Source: Zygnema circumcarinatum
Taxonomy: Eukaryota > Streptophyta > Zygnematophyceae > Zygnematales > Zygnemataceae
Assembly (NCBI GenBank): GCA_037447605.1
Contig: CM074811.1
Span: 495,763-557,271, forward strand
Direction: 5' to 3'
DNA length: 61,509 bases
The notes under the pieces are model-generated. The model saw only the letters and a program-made list of their open reading frames with translations, was not told the origin of the DNA and ran no database searches. Shown here in pieces: positions 24,701 to 36,777 of this stretch. The position numbers were made by a program, and so were the translations under genes. The first letter of the stretch is position 1; each line of letters begins with the position of its first letter.

Positions 24701-27700
24701 GGCTGATATAGGGGCCAGTCTTTTGGGATTTTGGGATACTCAGCTGCGGCAGAGGTGGCTGGAAGGAACGCCTATTCCCCGACTCCCTCCTGAGGCCAAC
24801 CCGGACATGCACACTTGCTTACTAAACCAACAGTTGCAACTTGTTAACTGCTGCATAGCTAGAAGAAAGAGGAGGGAGAGTGCTCTTGCAGACCTTGAAT
24901 TGGTTGAAAAACTTCCTCTGCCGACGAGCTATTACTCTTCAGCCATAGAGTCAAGCCAGGATTCATGCAAGCACGTAGAGGAGAATAGCAAGGAGGCTGC
25001 AAATAACAATCCTTTGTTGCAAATGGAAATGGAAACGGAGAATGGTGGTGGAGAGTCTCCCCCATTCCTTGTAACGAAGCTTGCAGATGGAAGTCTGGCC
25101 AAAAGACTGGGAGTCGCCAATCCTGTTCCAAGTTTGAAGCTGCTCGATACTGGGGAGCCTCTATGTGCTCCTTTATGTCAGGTCTGTGCGGGTGTTTGGG
25201 TGCTAAGCATGGCTCTTAAAAAAAAAAAAACCTTATTTTTGTCAATTTCATAGCCTTTTGATTGGGTAGGTAACTGACAGACCGTTTTGTGTTCTGTTCT
25301 TGCTGCCATGTTCCTTGATGAAGCCATGTGCTTTTCTGTGAGTCCTCACTGATGATAAGTTTTCTTTTGCCTTTTTGCGATGGTGTTATTGTCGTGCTCG
25401 GATTTTAGGACGGACCAGTCCTGACGGAAGACTTCGTTAGAGAGACCGAAGAGCTAATCATGCGAACAGGAAGGTAGGGCTTTGTAAGGAACTCTTTTAC
25501 ATGTTTTGAGCAATCGTATGAAGTCAGTTGTTGCTTTTGATTTTAGTGCTTGTATTCCACGTGCTTGAATAACAGAAAGCCAGTAGTCTGTATCTGATAG
25601 GTCATAGTGATTCCTTTGTACGTTGCTTCATACTGTATAACCAATCTATAAGGATAACTCTGCAATATAAGAATTAGACTACATAATCTCGCAGTCCTTA
25701 CATTCTAACACACGAGCCTTGGTGTTGTTGTACTGTTTCCACAGTGGAGGATCTCACTCTTACCTCTCCTCCTTTGTAATATGCTTGATACATGCAGTGT
25801 GGGCACGGGCTGTTCTCAGCTCTTCTCCGACATGCAAGCCTTTAAGGTGTGAAGAATATTCCAAGGCTTTGGGGTTTGCCCATACAGAAACAGCGACCCT
25901 TTCTTGGGGGCTGCCATGAGAGGCAGAGAGGGGAAGGGTATGAGAGGGCTTAAGCGGAGGGACGGGCAACGGAAGTCGAAGGGAGAGAATGTAGGATTAT
26001 ATCGATAGATATTGGGAGTAAACGTATGCTTGCTCACCTATACGTTGTTGAAATTAGCTGAAGAGGACCTTTCTACTATTTCTACATGGACGTACCCATC
26101 ATCAAGGATTGCATGGTTCGACTGACTGTGAAGTAAAACTGAAACTTAGCTGAGCTGAGATGAGATGAGCTAAACTGAACTGAAGTTCAAGTATCCTCTT
26201 TGACAGGCGGCGAATCCGGGGGCAATCATTGAAGATTTTGTTCGATGGTATTCGCCTCCCGATTGGGCAAGCGAACAGTATGACGCAGAGGGGACTCCTG
26301 CTTCAAACTCAGCCTCTGTGGAAGAGCAAGAAGGGAATGCTCAGGCTGACAGTTGCAGTCAAGTCTCACCCAACAGTAACGGAGCTGAAGGTTTGACAAT
26401 GAAGACTGCCCGAGGGTTCCTTAGCACCCGCATGCAGGCGGAAGGTGAGCCAAGAAAACTTAAATACTTGAAAAACTCGAAGAGTTCTTCAATGCCTATT
26501 ATTGCCCTTGAATTCTCAGCTGATTATTTGACACTCTTCTAAGTATGAAGCTGTATTATTGCTGTAAGTACTGATAATGGGCGAGGCGACTTGGGTGGCA
26601 GGAAACCTTTGGAAGGAGCTCTGGCAATCAGCAAAGGCTGTGCCAGCAGCAAGACAAGCACCTCTCTTCGATGAGGAGTTGTTGGGGTGAGTGAAACTCT
26701 GCTTTCCTGTTATGAAACAGATATGAAATTTTCTGTGGAAAAAAATTGTAAGAAAAAAAAAAAAAAAAAAAATTGTAAACTTGTAAAATTGTTTCTTTTT
26801 TTTTTGAAAATTGTGATGTATAACCCTTACAGACTATCGGTTTACTCTCCCTCCATCCCGCAATCACTCTCTCGTGTTTTTGGAATTGAACGCAGTGAGA
26901 GCACACTTGATGCTTTGGAAAACATTGCGCCATCTGATCTCTTTGAGCAGCTGTTTATCGCCGCTGTAAGTAATAATGCCCTTCACTCTGAGGCTTGTCT
27001 GATTGCTTTTCTGATTTCTTGGAACAGCTGAAGAAACGTGCTGCTTCTGTAGGCTTGAAAAATTTGCCTGTTGGGTCATCTTGTCCAGTTGGGAGCAGGA
27101 TTTGCCATAGCCATCTCGGCCCCACAGGCTAAGCATGAGCCCTTCGCAACCTGCCTTGAGGAATGCAGCTCATATGTTACTTCCACTTGTACTCGCGGAA
27201 TGAGTGCAGCAAAGCTTGAGCGTTTGTGCCAGGTAAGTGTATAAAATGTAGTATGATCAAATTGAAGCGGAACAGAAGTTAACAGAAAGGAAGGTTCAAA
27301 ACATAAGAAGAACTAGTCAGAGCGTTGGGTATCCTGCGTACAGTTCGTCTGTACCCTTATCTACTCGTTGAGAATGCAGCCTGGGTATCTCAGATACTTA
27401 AGGAGGTTGGCATCGTGCGCAGACCTCCCTTTCCTGCTCTCGCCCCCCCTCTCTCCCTCCATTCTCCCTCTCTTTCAACCTTTCCCTCCCCCTTTTTGTT
27501 CTCGACTGTCGTCAGCCATAGTCGATTAACGAATACTTCCTCCTTCAAACCCGAAGGACAGAAAAAATTCTTACATGGTTGATGTGGGGCGCTCCTATGT
27601 AGGTATATGAAGTGATGGAGACAGCCGTACACACTCCCCCTGAAGGTCAGAACAGCTCTCCAAACTTATGGAACTCGCTTGCTTTCGTACGCCACGAAGG

Positions 27701-28019
27701 TAACAGCAGGTCTTCTAGTGGGAGGTTTGAGGGCTTCCAGCTTCCACGGATAGGCTTTGGGATTAGCAGACTTTCAGAATCTGATGGAAAGGAAATTCCC
27801 GAAGGAGATTCTGAGGAGCAGCCAACCCGGCAAGCAGAAAATGCTTTGAAGAAGACCAAGGGAAATGAGGAGACTGAGAGTTCAAGTAATGGGGACTCTG
27901 ATAAAAGGATTGATATTCTGAGGCTCCTGAATATAAGGGGGGCAGGGAGAAGCGCGCGCGGGAGTGAAGCGGATAAACCGCGTATGGCGGAGCATGAAGG
28001 GGAGTGGATGCTTCTATGA
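21794..28019 (+). CDS. BSD domain fused to Rab3GAP catalytic-subunit C-terminal half; 16 exons
   Basis: Exons: 21794-21821, 21939-22058, 22342-22433, 22585-22674, 22952-23155, 23404-23507, 23731-23996, 24349-24536, 24744-25181, 25409-25473, 25798-25846, 26207-26444, 26602-26686, 26896-26965, 27089-27232, 27603-28019. All phases agree, giving 865 residues. Residues 55-150 are a BSD domain: GDPPWVG, then IDLRTAMPSAAAAL, ELVPKKVKEHDFWRRYF. A charged linker (EKEKEKERQK) follows. From about residue 300 the protein matches Rab3GAP1: GAPPDSFVPQL, PRLPPEANPDMHTCLLNQQL, FSDMQAFKAANPGAIIEDFV, RWYSPPDW, and LSTRMQAEGNLWKELWQSAK. Rab3GAP1 is half of the GAP/GEF complex acting on Rab3/Rab18 at ER and autophagic membranes. 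The ~370-residue N-terminal half of Rab3GAP1 is absent or unrecognisable. The first exon is the least certain. Two adjacent genes wrongly joined is the alternative, but the linking intron (23508-23730, GTATGT...GTGCAG) leaves little room for it. Confidence 0.78.
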
Positions 28020-28250
28020 GGTGGAGAAGGTTGGCGGGAGGGAGTGAGGGAGACAGAGAGGGGGAGAGAGGGCGAGAGAGAGAAATAGTCTGCTGGTGTG
28101 CGGTGTATAGTCATGAACTGGACTTTGGGGTTTCTGGGGGGTAGGGTAATAGGGTTCTAGGTGTGTAAGGTCCGAGTACTGTGGGGTGCCCCCCCCCAGA
28201 CAGCCAACAAAGAGGTTGTCTTTTATTTCTGCAAGATTCAATGTACAGAC

Positions 28251-28281
<31 letters not shown>

Positions 28282-29584
28282 ACGTATGAGGGCAGTAGTA
28301 GGCCGTCCATACTAGTCGTGTTAGCTTTCTAAGAGTGACTGATTCTTGTGTGATCTCTCCGGAGATTCGCTTTATGTCAGATCATGTAATAGAGGAGCTT
28401 TCGCTAATGAAAGGCCTCAAAACCCTAAAACCTGAATGTCAAACTCCCCTCAAAACCCTAAAACCGCCAGAGCATACCTTGAACTCGTTCATCCCCTTTT
28501 CTCTGAATCCGCCACGCGTTGTCACCATGTGACCCGACAGATGCACATCTCAGTAGAACCTCTCTGTGAGGTCAATGCCACATTCTCGCTTCCCTGCTCT
28601 ATTTCGACCATCGATCTCAATCTCCATCCCCTATAGACTAAGTCCTCAGTAGTCACCAAATCTCTAACCAAATCCCAATAGGAGCCCCAACGCGAAAAAA
28701 AACCGAAACGCGGAACGCGATAATGCTACTGACCGCCTTCCCACAACCCTCAGACATGTGTTACAACGGGCGATGACATTAACAGGGAATAAAATGACGT
28801 TCTAAGCAAAAACTTGGAACCTTTGACCATAGACAGCCCTTGAACACCCCTCCTGCGCGCCTTGCTCCAGTTGAAATGAGAATAGCGTGTAGAGAACACT
28901 CATTTGTATGACCATATAAGGAGGGCTTTCAAGTCCGGCGATCTCGGCTTTAGAACTATACGCGGAGATGCGATTTTTATGTTTCCTTCCAGGGTTGCTC
29001 AAATGATCGTTGGAACTGTCATGTCAGAGACGGGGTAGGGAGGGGGGAGGGGGAGGGGAAAGGGTGGGGTGGGGGGAGAGGGAGGGAGGAGAGAGAGGGG
29101 GAAGTGGGAGAGGGGAAGGGGGGAGAAGGGAGAGGCGAGAGGGGAAGGGGGGAAAAAAAGCGGGGGGGGGGGGTTGGGGGTTGGAGGGGGGGACGGGGGA
29201 GGGGGGAAGGGGGAAGGTGTGGAGGAGGCAGAGGGAGCACAGAGGGCAAACAGCAGATGCAGACGGGGAGGGGTGGGAGGGGAGGGATGGGAACGAGGGG
29301 AGGGATGGGGGGAAGAGGAGCGAAGAAAGAGGGAGGGGAGAGTTGGGAATGACGGAAAATGGTAAAGAGGGAGGGAGAGAGACTAGGGAGTGGGAGGGAG
29401 AGGGAGAGGGAGAGAGTGCGAGAGAGAGCGGGAGACAAGCACTAAAGAAGAAGTGTTCTTTAAGTCGAATCACAAAATCATTTGCCCATTCACAGGGCTC
29501 CAGTCCCCGTCCTTCTCCTAAACGTCTGCGACAGCTATTCTACAAAACCCTGCTAGGAAGCCTTAAGCCGTTCTCCCTCTCCCT
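28020..29584. other. Convergent intergenic region with purine-rich tract
   Basis: It lies between the 3' ends of BSD-Rab3GAP (+) and EMC1 (-). It contains GA-rich sequence at 28020-28085, an (AG)n run at 28255-28281, and about 420 bp of G/A-only sequence at 29030-29450 with G homopolymers. ORFs in the purine tract are Gly/Glu/Arg low complexity and not genes. Confidence 0.6.
29030..29450. repeat. Polypurine (G/A) low-complexity tract
   Basis: Almost only G and A on the plus strand, with G runs of up to 10-11. Located just downstream of the EMC1 stop codon. Confidence 0.85.
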
Positions 29585-32500
29585 CTACCTCCATTTTCTC
29601 TCCAGCTCCCTCCTCTCCGCCAGCACCCACGTCACCAGGATGGCCCCCAGCAGGGCGGCTATGGTAACCAGCAGCAGCACGTAGCTGAAGTCCTCTGAAA
29701 GCGTGTCGTAGGTCCGCGAGGGAGCTGTCCGCAAGTAGAAGAGGTCGATCCCGTGAGCGAACACGAGGGTGGTGGACTCCAAACGGGAGGGCTCCGAGAG
29801 GACTCCCCTCAGGCCCTCCACCTGCAGCCCGTGGGTCAAGTAGGCCTGCAGGGAGGGAGAGAGAGGAGAGGGGAAATGCATAGTCAGCACTCAAAGCACT
29901 GAGGGAGTGGAGGAAAGCATAACTGAGGGCAATGGGTGCAAGAGAGTCGAGGGGAGGGGGAAAAGGGAGGGGATGAGTGCGGGTCTGAGATAGATAGAGA
30001 GAGAGAGAGAGAGTGAGACAGAGAAGAACCCAAATGCGACATACCTGCGGAGTGATGGGAAGTGTGTCGGAATATGGCAGAAGACCCTCTTCCCTATCTT
30101 GCTGTGTTGGAGTTATGGACCTCCGAGGGTCCAGAAAACGTTTATCCATTGCTAAGACCTGCAATAGATAGGCTTTCATTACTATTCGAGTGCAACAACG
30201 GCAATTTAAGGCCCAATCAGTCATGCAATTCTAAATCGCCAAGAAAGGAGAGTACTTTTGCTCACTCCTAAACCTGTTCTCCCTCCCCCTCTCTTTCTCT
30301 CCCTCTCTCAGGTCTCCTTCACTCCCCATTTTTCATCCTGCTCCTGTCATCCCCCATCCGTCCCCCCCTTTGATTTTCCTCACCTGGTCCGCTACAGTGC
30401 CCAGCAGGAGCTGCCTGTTGGTGATTCCTCTGCTTGTAGAAGTCACTGTCATTGTTTTTAAAGAGTGAGAGAAGAAGTAACTTTGGCTCTGAACCCTAAC
30501 CGAGGGAACGGCCCACGAGGAGAGGGGTGCGGTCAGGTTTCCTCCTCCAAAGCCAAGTGCGTATTTTGCTATCTCTCCGGCGGAGCCCTGTTATCGAGGA
30601 GGATTTGGCAGGGGGAGAGAAAGAAGGAGAGAGGGGGGGGGGAGAGAACGGGGGAGTGAACAAGGTCAGATTAATTGGCCATTCTGAAAGGATTCTTGCA
30701 TAACGACACAATGTTTCTCTTCTCTTGTTGCTAGATGATTCAAAAGTTTGAGGGTGCAACGGATGGAGTGGAAAGTTTGGAGAGCTAGTTTTTTCAAGCG
30801 CTAAGTTCATGACACACGTTTGCTTATCCGGAAAACCTTCAACAAGTACGATCTCACGAAATCTTACTATTGGAATGTGTTATTCATTTCTTTTTCACTT
30901 GAATTTCCTAACAGAAGGGAGTTCCCATACCCGATCTGAATCATCGTAGAGCTCCACCACCGACATCTCATACCGATGGTTTCGCAGATTGAAGTAATGA
31001 TAGACTATCCAGTTCTCAGCCATAGCCTGGACCCCCCAGGACAACTGTACATCACTTCCTTGCTCTCTCTATTCTTCCACACCCAAATATATTCGATATG
31101 AAAACGAAAAGTTTTAGAAAGGTAATGGGAAAGAAGAGGGGGAGAGAGGTATGTAGAATGAGGGGAAAGGAAGCTGCCTGCCCTCCAAACATCTGCAATT
31201 TCTTAGAATTCCCTTTCCCTTTCCCGTTCCCATTCCCGTTCCCGTTCCCTCCCTTTGTTCCCATTCCCTTTGGTAGTTCCTATTCATGCTATGTTTGCAT
31301 ATGAGTGATTACCGCATGTACAGGGCCTTGCATATTGTTATGAACAATTCGATGAAGTACTCGTCCCGTCACGGTGTCGAGAATGTAAGCGACCATCCAT
31401 GACTCTTCCGGAGTGATGGGTCCGAGAGCAGCTGCTTTTGGGGGAGCTACAGTTGCTACAAAAAGCAGGTTCTTGTTGATGTATTTGTACTGCACTGACC
31501 TGTTTCCAAGGGCTCGAGTCTGCGTGTGCACACTCTGTATGAAAAAACACGACAAGGCAGAGTAAGAAGAGAGATGGTAAGAAGGGAAAAAATGATTAGA
31601 GGAAAATGAGGGAAGTAGACGGAAGGAGAGGAAAAGGTGGGGAAGGGATCGGAAGATTATAAACAGGCTCAATATTCGTAAAGGCATGAGTGTGAGCGAA
31701 TGTAATTATCAAATTCGAACTGAAAATAAATGAAGGGAAAAAAGTACTACCTCATCTGCTCTCCTCGCCACAGCTGTTGCAATTCTTTCCATGTCTGCCG
31801 GAAAAATCACCTTCCACAGCTCTATACTGCCAAATTGTAGTCCTTCCGGCTCCTTCTCTTGCCTCTCCTTTACCTTTTCTCCCACCCCATATCCTCGAAT
31901 CTCTCCCTCCTCATTCACGACATAGAAAAACACAGTCGATGCATGGCGAGTGAACAGAAAGTTCGCTTCCTCAGTCATCGGAAGAACATGAATTTTGGGA
32001 GTTTTCTCGTCACTGACAAGCATCAACAGTCTTTTCCCATTGCTGTCAATCAGTGGCAGCTGAATGGAGAGAGATATCGGGAAGGTAAAATCTACTGACT
32101 GCACCTGTTCTCCAGTGTGTCCGTTCACATACACAATCATACTGCCACCTTCTTTTGTGGGTCCCTTTCTTCCTAAGACTATGATTTCGGGAGCTTGATT
32201 TTTCAATACACGATGGGTATCTTGGGAAACCATAAGCTTTAAGGGAACAGGTTTCTCCAACACTGAGGCATATGAGCCGAAAGGAGCCCGGAAAGACTGA
32301 ATTAGGGTTGACCACATGATTCTTCCATCCCCTGTATGTAAAGCGAGTAGCTTTCCTGGTCGAGTTAAGAGAATGATGAGCCTTCGGAATCCGTTATGGT
32401 CTCGAAAAGGGGCATTTTTTGCTGAATTACTTATTCTCATTTTCTGAACCAGCTCTCTCTCCTCCGGTGTAGCCATCATCACTGTCGTTTTCGCTCTCAG

Positions 32501-35113
32501 CCAATGGTCCTGCAATAGGATAAGGATAAGGATAGGATTAAGGATTTCCACTTAACATGCTTCGCATTTTGGAGACTTCAACGACATTGTTGGTTCAAAC
32601 ACGATATCAAGATTACGGCATTGTTCACTTTAAAGGAGACAGTAAAAATGAGAACCAATGGAAGAACACCCAAATGACCATACGAAAGAATGAATTCTCA
32701 CCTTGAACCAGTCTTGTAGAGTGTGCTCTATCACGTGCTCTCCCTTTCCTTTTGCTGCTGATGGGAGGTCCACTATCTTCACATCCACGACTGAGGCCAA
32801 AGCTTCCTCCCTCTCCCACACAACTCTTCCCTGCCATATTGTAAGGTCCAAGAGGAACATTGAGTAAGGGCCATATTCACACCACCTTAGGGGGCATGCA
32901 GAGGAGTGGGATAAAAAAAAACGTCCTCTATAATGAGATGGATCGAAAAAGCACTTCACCTGTTGTAGAAGAGATAACGAGTCATCTTCTGCGACAACAA
33001 GCAGGCGGTATCCAAAAGAATCTTTCTTTTCTCGTCTATAGGAATTGATGAATACGACTTCCACATTTCCCCTCCCTGCCTTCAGAGTCACTTTCTCTTC
33101 ACTGCCCTCCTCGACCTCCCCTTGCGCTGTAATTGCCTGCAAATTACATTCAAAACCGCCATGACAACCACAGAAAGGAAAGACCAAAGCAAGAAGGCAG
33201 ACAGAAGGAGGCGAGAAAGGGAGGGAGGAAAGGGAGAGAGTGTGTGAGGAGAGGGGGAGAGAGCAGGACTGTACCTTCACGACGATCTCACGCCCTTCCT
33301 CTTCTCCGGTATGGTGTACCACCCCAATAGCAGATCTTCCATCTTCAAGCTTCAGCATGTCACTTAAAGCAGCTGGTTGCCTAACTTCCATTATAGCTTT
33401 CAGCTTGCCTCCCTCCCCCACTTCTACCACGATAAAAGAACCACGAGCTCCTAGTCCAAATGCTCCATCAAGCTTAGCTGGTAGCAGGACTGCCCCTGAA
33501 GACTCTCCTACCTTAACGAGCTCTCCCACACTGCTTTCCACAAGGGTTAAAGGTTGTCTGTTAATTTCCGCAGTGAAGATTTTACTCCCTTCATAGTCAA
33601 GCACGACTAAGAAGTTTCCTGTGAGTATGAGTCTGGAAGCTGAGAGAGTCACAGGAGCTAAAGCATTGGTCAACTGCTCTGCCTCGCCAGTTTCAATATT
33701 TATACGTGTGATAGCAATGCCAAGCGCACTTAAGCCCGTCGGATTTGTGAAACTGACAGCATAAATTGCGTCTTTTGTGACATGAAGTCTGCACAAATCA
33801 CCCCACACGAGAGTGAGCTTAATCAAACACATGAAGATTTCCCTACAGAGCATTTAGGAGTGGAATGTACAGAGATCCGGCTTCGAAATGTGAATAGAAG
33901 TTGGAGTTGAAACAAAGCAGCCTGCATATTCAGGGACTCACTTGGTTGCAGATACCCTTGTCTGCCATTTTAGTTCTCCAGTAGCTCCCGAAAGTCGATA
34001 GACTCCTCCTCCCGATAGGACCACTATATCTCTTAGAGACCCACCTTCTGCATCTGTCTGCTGCCTCCTTCCAAAAGCCCCCCAAAAGCAGCAACGTCTC
34101 CATTATTCACTGACATCCTCTCGCAGGTTCTATATATCCGTAGTTCTAAGTTTCCAGCATTCTAAGCTTTCTAAAATTTTGGGGATTTTTAGGATGTAGG
34201 AATTTTTAGAAATTTTAAGGTTCCACTCACTGGTATTGTATGAAAGTCAACTGCGGCATCGACTGTCAAGTCCTTGAAAGGAAGGATAGTTGCATCCCAT
34301 TGCAAAACTCCATCCATGGCGCTCCATGCTCGCAGCAGCTTCCCTCCTCCAGATAAAGTCACCACATCTGAACCCCTCTCTCTCTCTTGATAACGTAAGG
34401 TTTTGGAGAGAATACAAATCGTTCATATGCCAACAAATTTCATGAGTTCCAAGTGGAGTTTCTTTTCTCTGGAGGGAGGATTCTGTGTAGAGAAAACAAA
34501 AGAAGGAAAACGCAGGATGTTTTGTTCTCACATTTGCTGTACACTTGCAGCCCCTCGATTGGCTCATTCTCTCCCAACACACGCCTCCATGCTGGAAGCC
34601 CACAAGGAAGTCGAAGATAAGAAAAAATTGAGTTTACGAACTGTTCGTGTTGCAGCCAAAAAACAGGGATTGATCAAAGGCATTGTATTCAGTATAAGTA
34701 TCGTCTTGCTCTTCTTACCAATTTGGCCTGTCTTCAGGTTAAGAGCAGCCAATACATTCTGCTCCGTAGCCACATAGACCCGTTTCCGTTGGCCCTGGGT
34801 TTGGAACTCAGCCAACTTTACCCTTCCAATGTACTTCTGATGCCTGCATAAGGATGACGTAAAGAAAATCTTTCAGTCGTTGCCCACATTCTGAAAGAAT
34901 CGTTCCAATCCTTGAGGCATCTCATGCGCTTCAAAAGAATTTGCGGCTTATTCTGCAACTTTTTCATGGGATGCGAGTATCAGGAAAGTGATAGGTTTCA
35001 GCTTACCAGTCGTACATACCGACTTGATCTTCGAATAGTCCATGGATTCCCTGAATAGCCAGTAGCACTATGATGCTGGCTATGCTAATGACGGAACGGG
35101 ATTTAGCAGCCAT
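29585..35113 (-). CDS. EMC1: ER membrane protein complex subunit 1 (EMC1); 14 exons
   Basis: In gene order the exons are 35113-35007, 34843-34719, 34591-34532, 34367-34231, 34057-33942, 33788-33275, 33136-32960, 32830-32702, 32509-31751, 31534-31313, 31026-30931, 30587-30384, 30158-30045, 29845-29585. They join in phase to 1006 residues, close to the usual ~980. Residues 1-26 are a signal peptide ending GIHG, followed by LFEDQVGMYDWHQKYIG. PQQ-like beta-propeller blades follow (VVTLSGGGKLLRAWSAMDG; IVVLSGGGVYRLSGATGE). The DUF1620 C-terminal part includes RDHNGFRRLIILLTRPGKL and ALDKRFLDPRR-like AMDKRFLDPRR. A single membrane helix at about 973-996 is followed by the short cytosolic tail RRELERKWR. 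EMC1 is the large lumenal/anchoring subunit of the EMC insertase for tail-anchored and polytopic proteins. The acceptor choice for exon 5 (before ACAGATGC) is the least certain splice. Confidence 0.93.
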
Positions 35114-35669
35114 GGATGCTCCTTTATGACCAGCGTTTCCAGCCTAAAATCGGTCCTAATTTCTCGTCACAATCGCTGATATTGTATTGCGCCTGATACC
35201 CTCGTCGCCCCAAGTAGACCTGAAAACAAGAGTCTGCAACACGGAAAACTCGAAGATCATCCATAATTACTCCAAATATTTGGTTCTTAAAAGGACAGTC
35301 ACTCAACGGCTGATGAGTGCTAAAGAAAGGAATAGAGGGGGACAAACTCACCGCTAAGTCTATGTTTGATGTGCTCCTTCAAAAGTTCCTGATACATGAC
35401 CAGAAGCTCTCACGATGTCAGGTGAAAATAGAATGCATTGCTTTAATGCCTCACAAACATGCAGATGGGTACAATGCTCATGAGACCAATGATGAAGTGT
35501 TCAAATAAAGAGTCAAAGACGCACTCAGCTGGGTCATTCGTCACAGGGTTTAGAGATATGAGTGAAATTAGGATGAGAATTCACACTGGATTAATAACAG
35601 AACCATTCAGACATTCCTCATGCATGCACACCGTGCTTTCCTTCTCAAAGTCTTCAGCTATAGGCGCAC
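35114..35669. other. Spacer between EMC1 start and upstream small gene
   Basis: About 0.55 kb that must hold the EMC1 promoter/leader and the 3' UTR of the next minus-strand gene. No further coding segment was recognised. Confidence 0.4.
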
Positions 35670-36777
35670 CTACGTCTGCTTCCCAAAGGATGTTGGAGTT
35701 GGCGCCTTTTTCGTGCGGAACATCATATAGCCAAGAGGTAATACCACTCCCACCATCATAATTATGGCTCCAATAATGTACCGGGTCGGACCCGGGGGCT
35801 CCACTTCCAACAGGTGGCGAGCCTGCTCAGACCCAACACCTTTCCTGAGAAACAGATTCTCAAAAGGAGACGAGCTCCTTCAGTTTATTAATCGTTGTTC
35901 GACTTATATCATGAATGTCATACACGTTCACATACGCTGTACATAGGCGACATTATTACATAAATTTATTTTATGCGTCTCTATCTATTCGGTTCTAAGC
36001 TCTGAAACGTCATTTGCCGATCACCACACTTCCCACCTGAAATAGTTCAGCTATGGATGGGCATGTTTGACTAAAGAGTCTAAAGTTTGACAGAATTTTA
36101 TATTTTCTACATAAAAGTTGTTCAAGGCGACATACTCTGTCTCCTAATATGTCATGAAATAGAGCTGGTTCCCTGTATGTCAATTTTTTCATCTTCAACA
36201 TCTCGGAGACATTTAGCTCACTAGTCATTGCTCGCACAGAACTGAATGCTGAATCAGACTCGTTTATCAGGTACTCAAAATTGGACGTCCAAAGCGTATT
36301 TAGAATAATAGTAGCCACAGTAATAACAAGATCTTTCTGGACATTAAGTAACACTATTCCAGATCTCAATTTAAAAAGAAGCACGGCATCCTGCACCTTG
36401 CTTCGCCTATCACACCTTCTCAGACCGACGAGTGGGCGCATGTTGCACAGAGGGAGGGAAAGTGAGAGAGTGAGGGCGAGGAGGCCGAGAGATCTCATTA
36501 CCAAACTGAGTACGCACTAGCATGCACAAGGTAGAAGCCATAAAGATGCTAGAAGGGAGGGGGGAGCAGTGGTGGGACTAAAGATGCTGGAAACCCTAAA
36601 ACACCCTTCAAACAAGAAGTGCTGGTTGCAGAAAATACGAGTTACTAATTTGTAAGTAGAAGAAGGAGATGAGGGGGAGATGAGGGGGGAGATGAGGCGG
36701 AGATGAGGAGGAGGCTGAGGAGGAGGAGGGCAGGAGAATGGGGAGGAGGAGGAGGAGGGCAAAGTTCTCACCGGCAT
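35670..36777 (-). CDS. Small C-terminally anchored membrane protein (conserved plant hypothetical)
   Basis: The main exon (35858-35670) encodes KGVGSEQARHLLEVEPPGPT, then RYIIGAIIMMVGVVLPLGYM, then MFRTKKAPTPTSFGKQT and stop. This fits a short single-span protein with a cytosolic N-terminus and a basic C-terminal stretch. I recognise it as resembling small uncharacterised plant transmembrane proteins of about 65-75 residues, without known function. The proposed first coding exon (36777-36772) holds only ATG CCG before a GTGAGA donor; joined in phase to an acceptor after CCTTTTGAG it gives about 64 residues. An alternative acceptor (CTCAG before GAAAGG) would need a different first exon. A G-rich/AG-rich block lies just inside the intron. 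The main exon is sure; the start is tentative. Confidence 0.55.

Noticed and set aside
24720-24743. Extra peptide IGASLLGFWDTQ at the start of Rab3GAP exon 9
   Set aside because: The frame is open, but the family pattern VVKE-LRQRWLEG joins directly if the acceptor is the CAG at 24741-24743, so the upstream bases are intron.
29010-29684. 224-residue Gly/Glu/Arg frame and the opposite Pro/Ser frames
   Set aside because: Produced by the polypurine tract downstream of EMC1; no conserved domain.
36010-36504. 164-residue minus-strand open frame with a hydrophobic start
   Set aside because: It lies in the intron of the small membrane-protein gene and has no recognisable family, splice support or compositional sign of coding.
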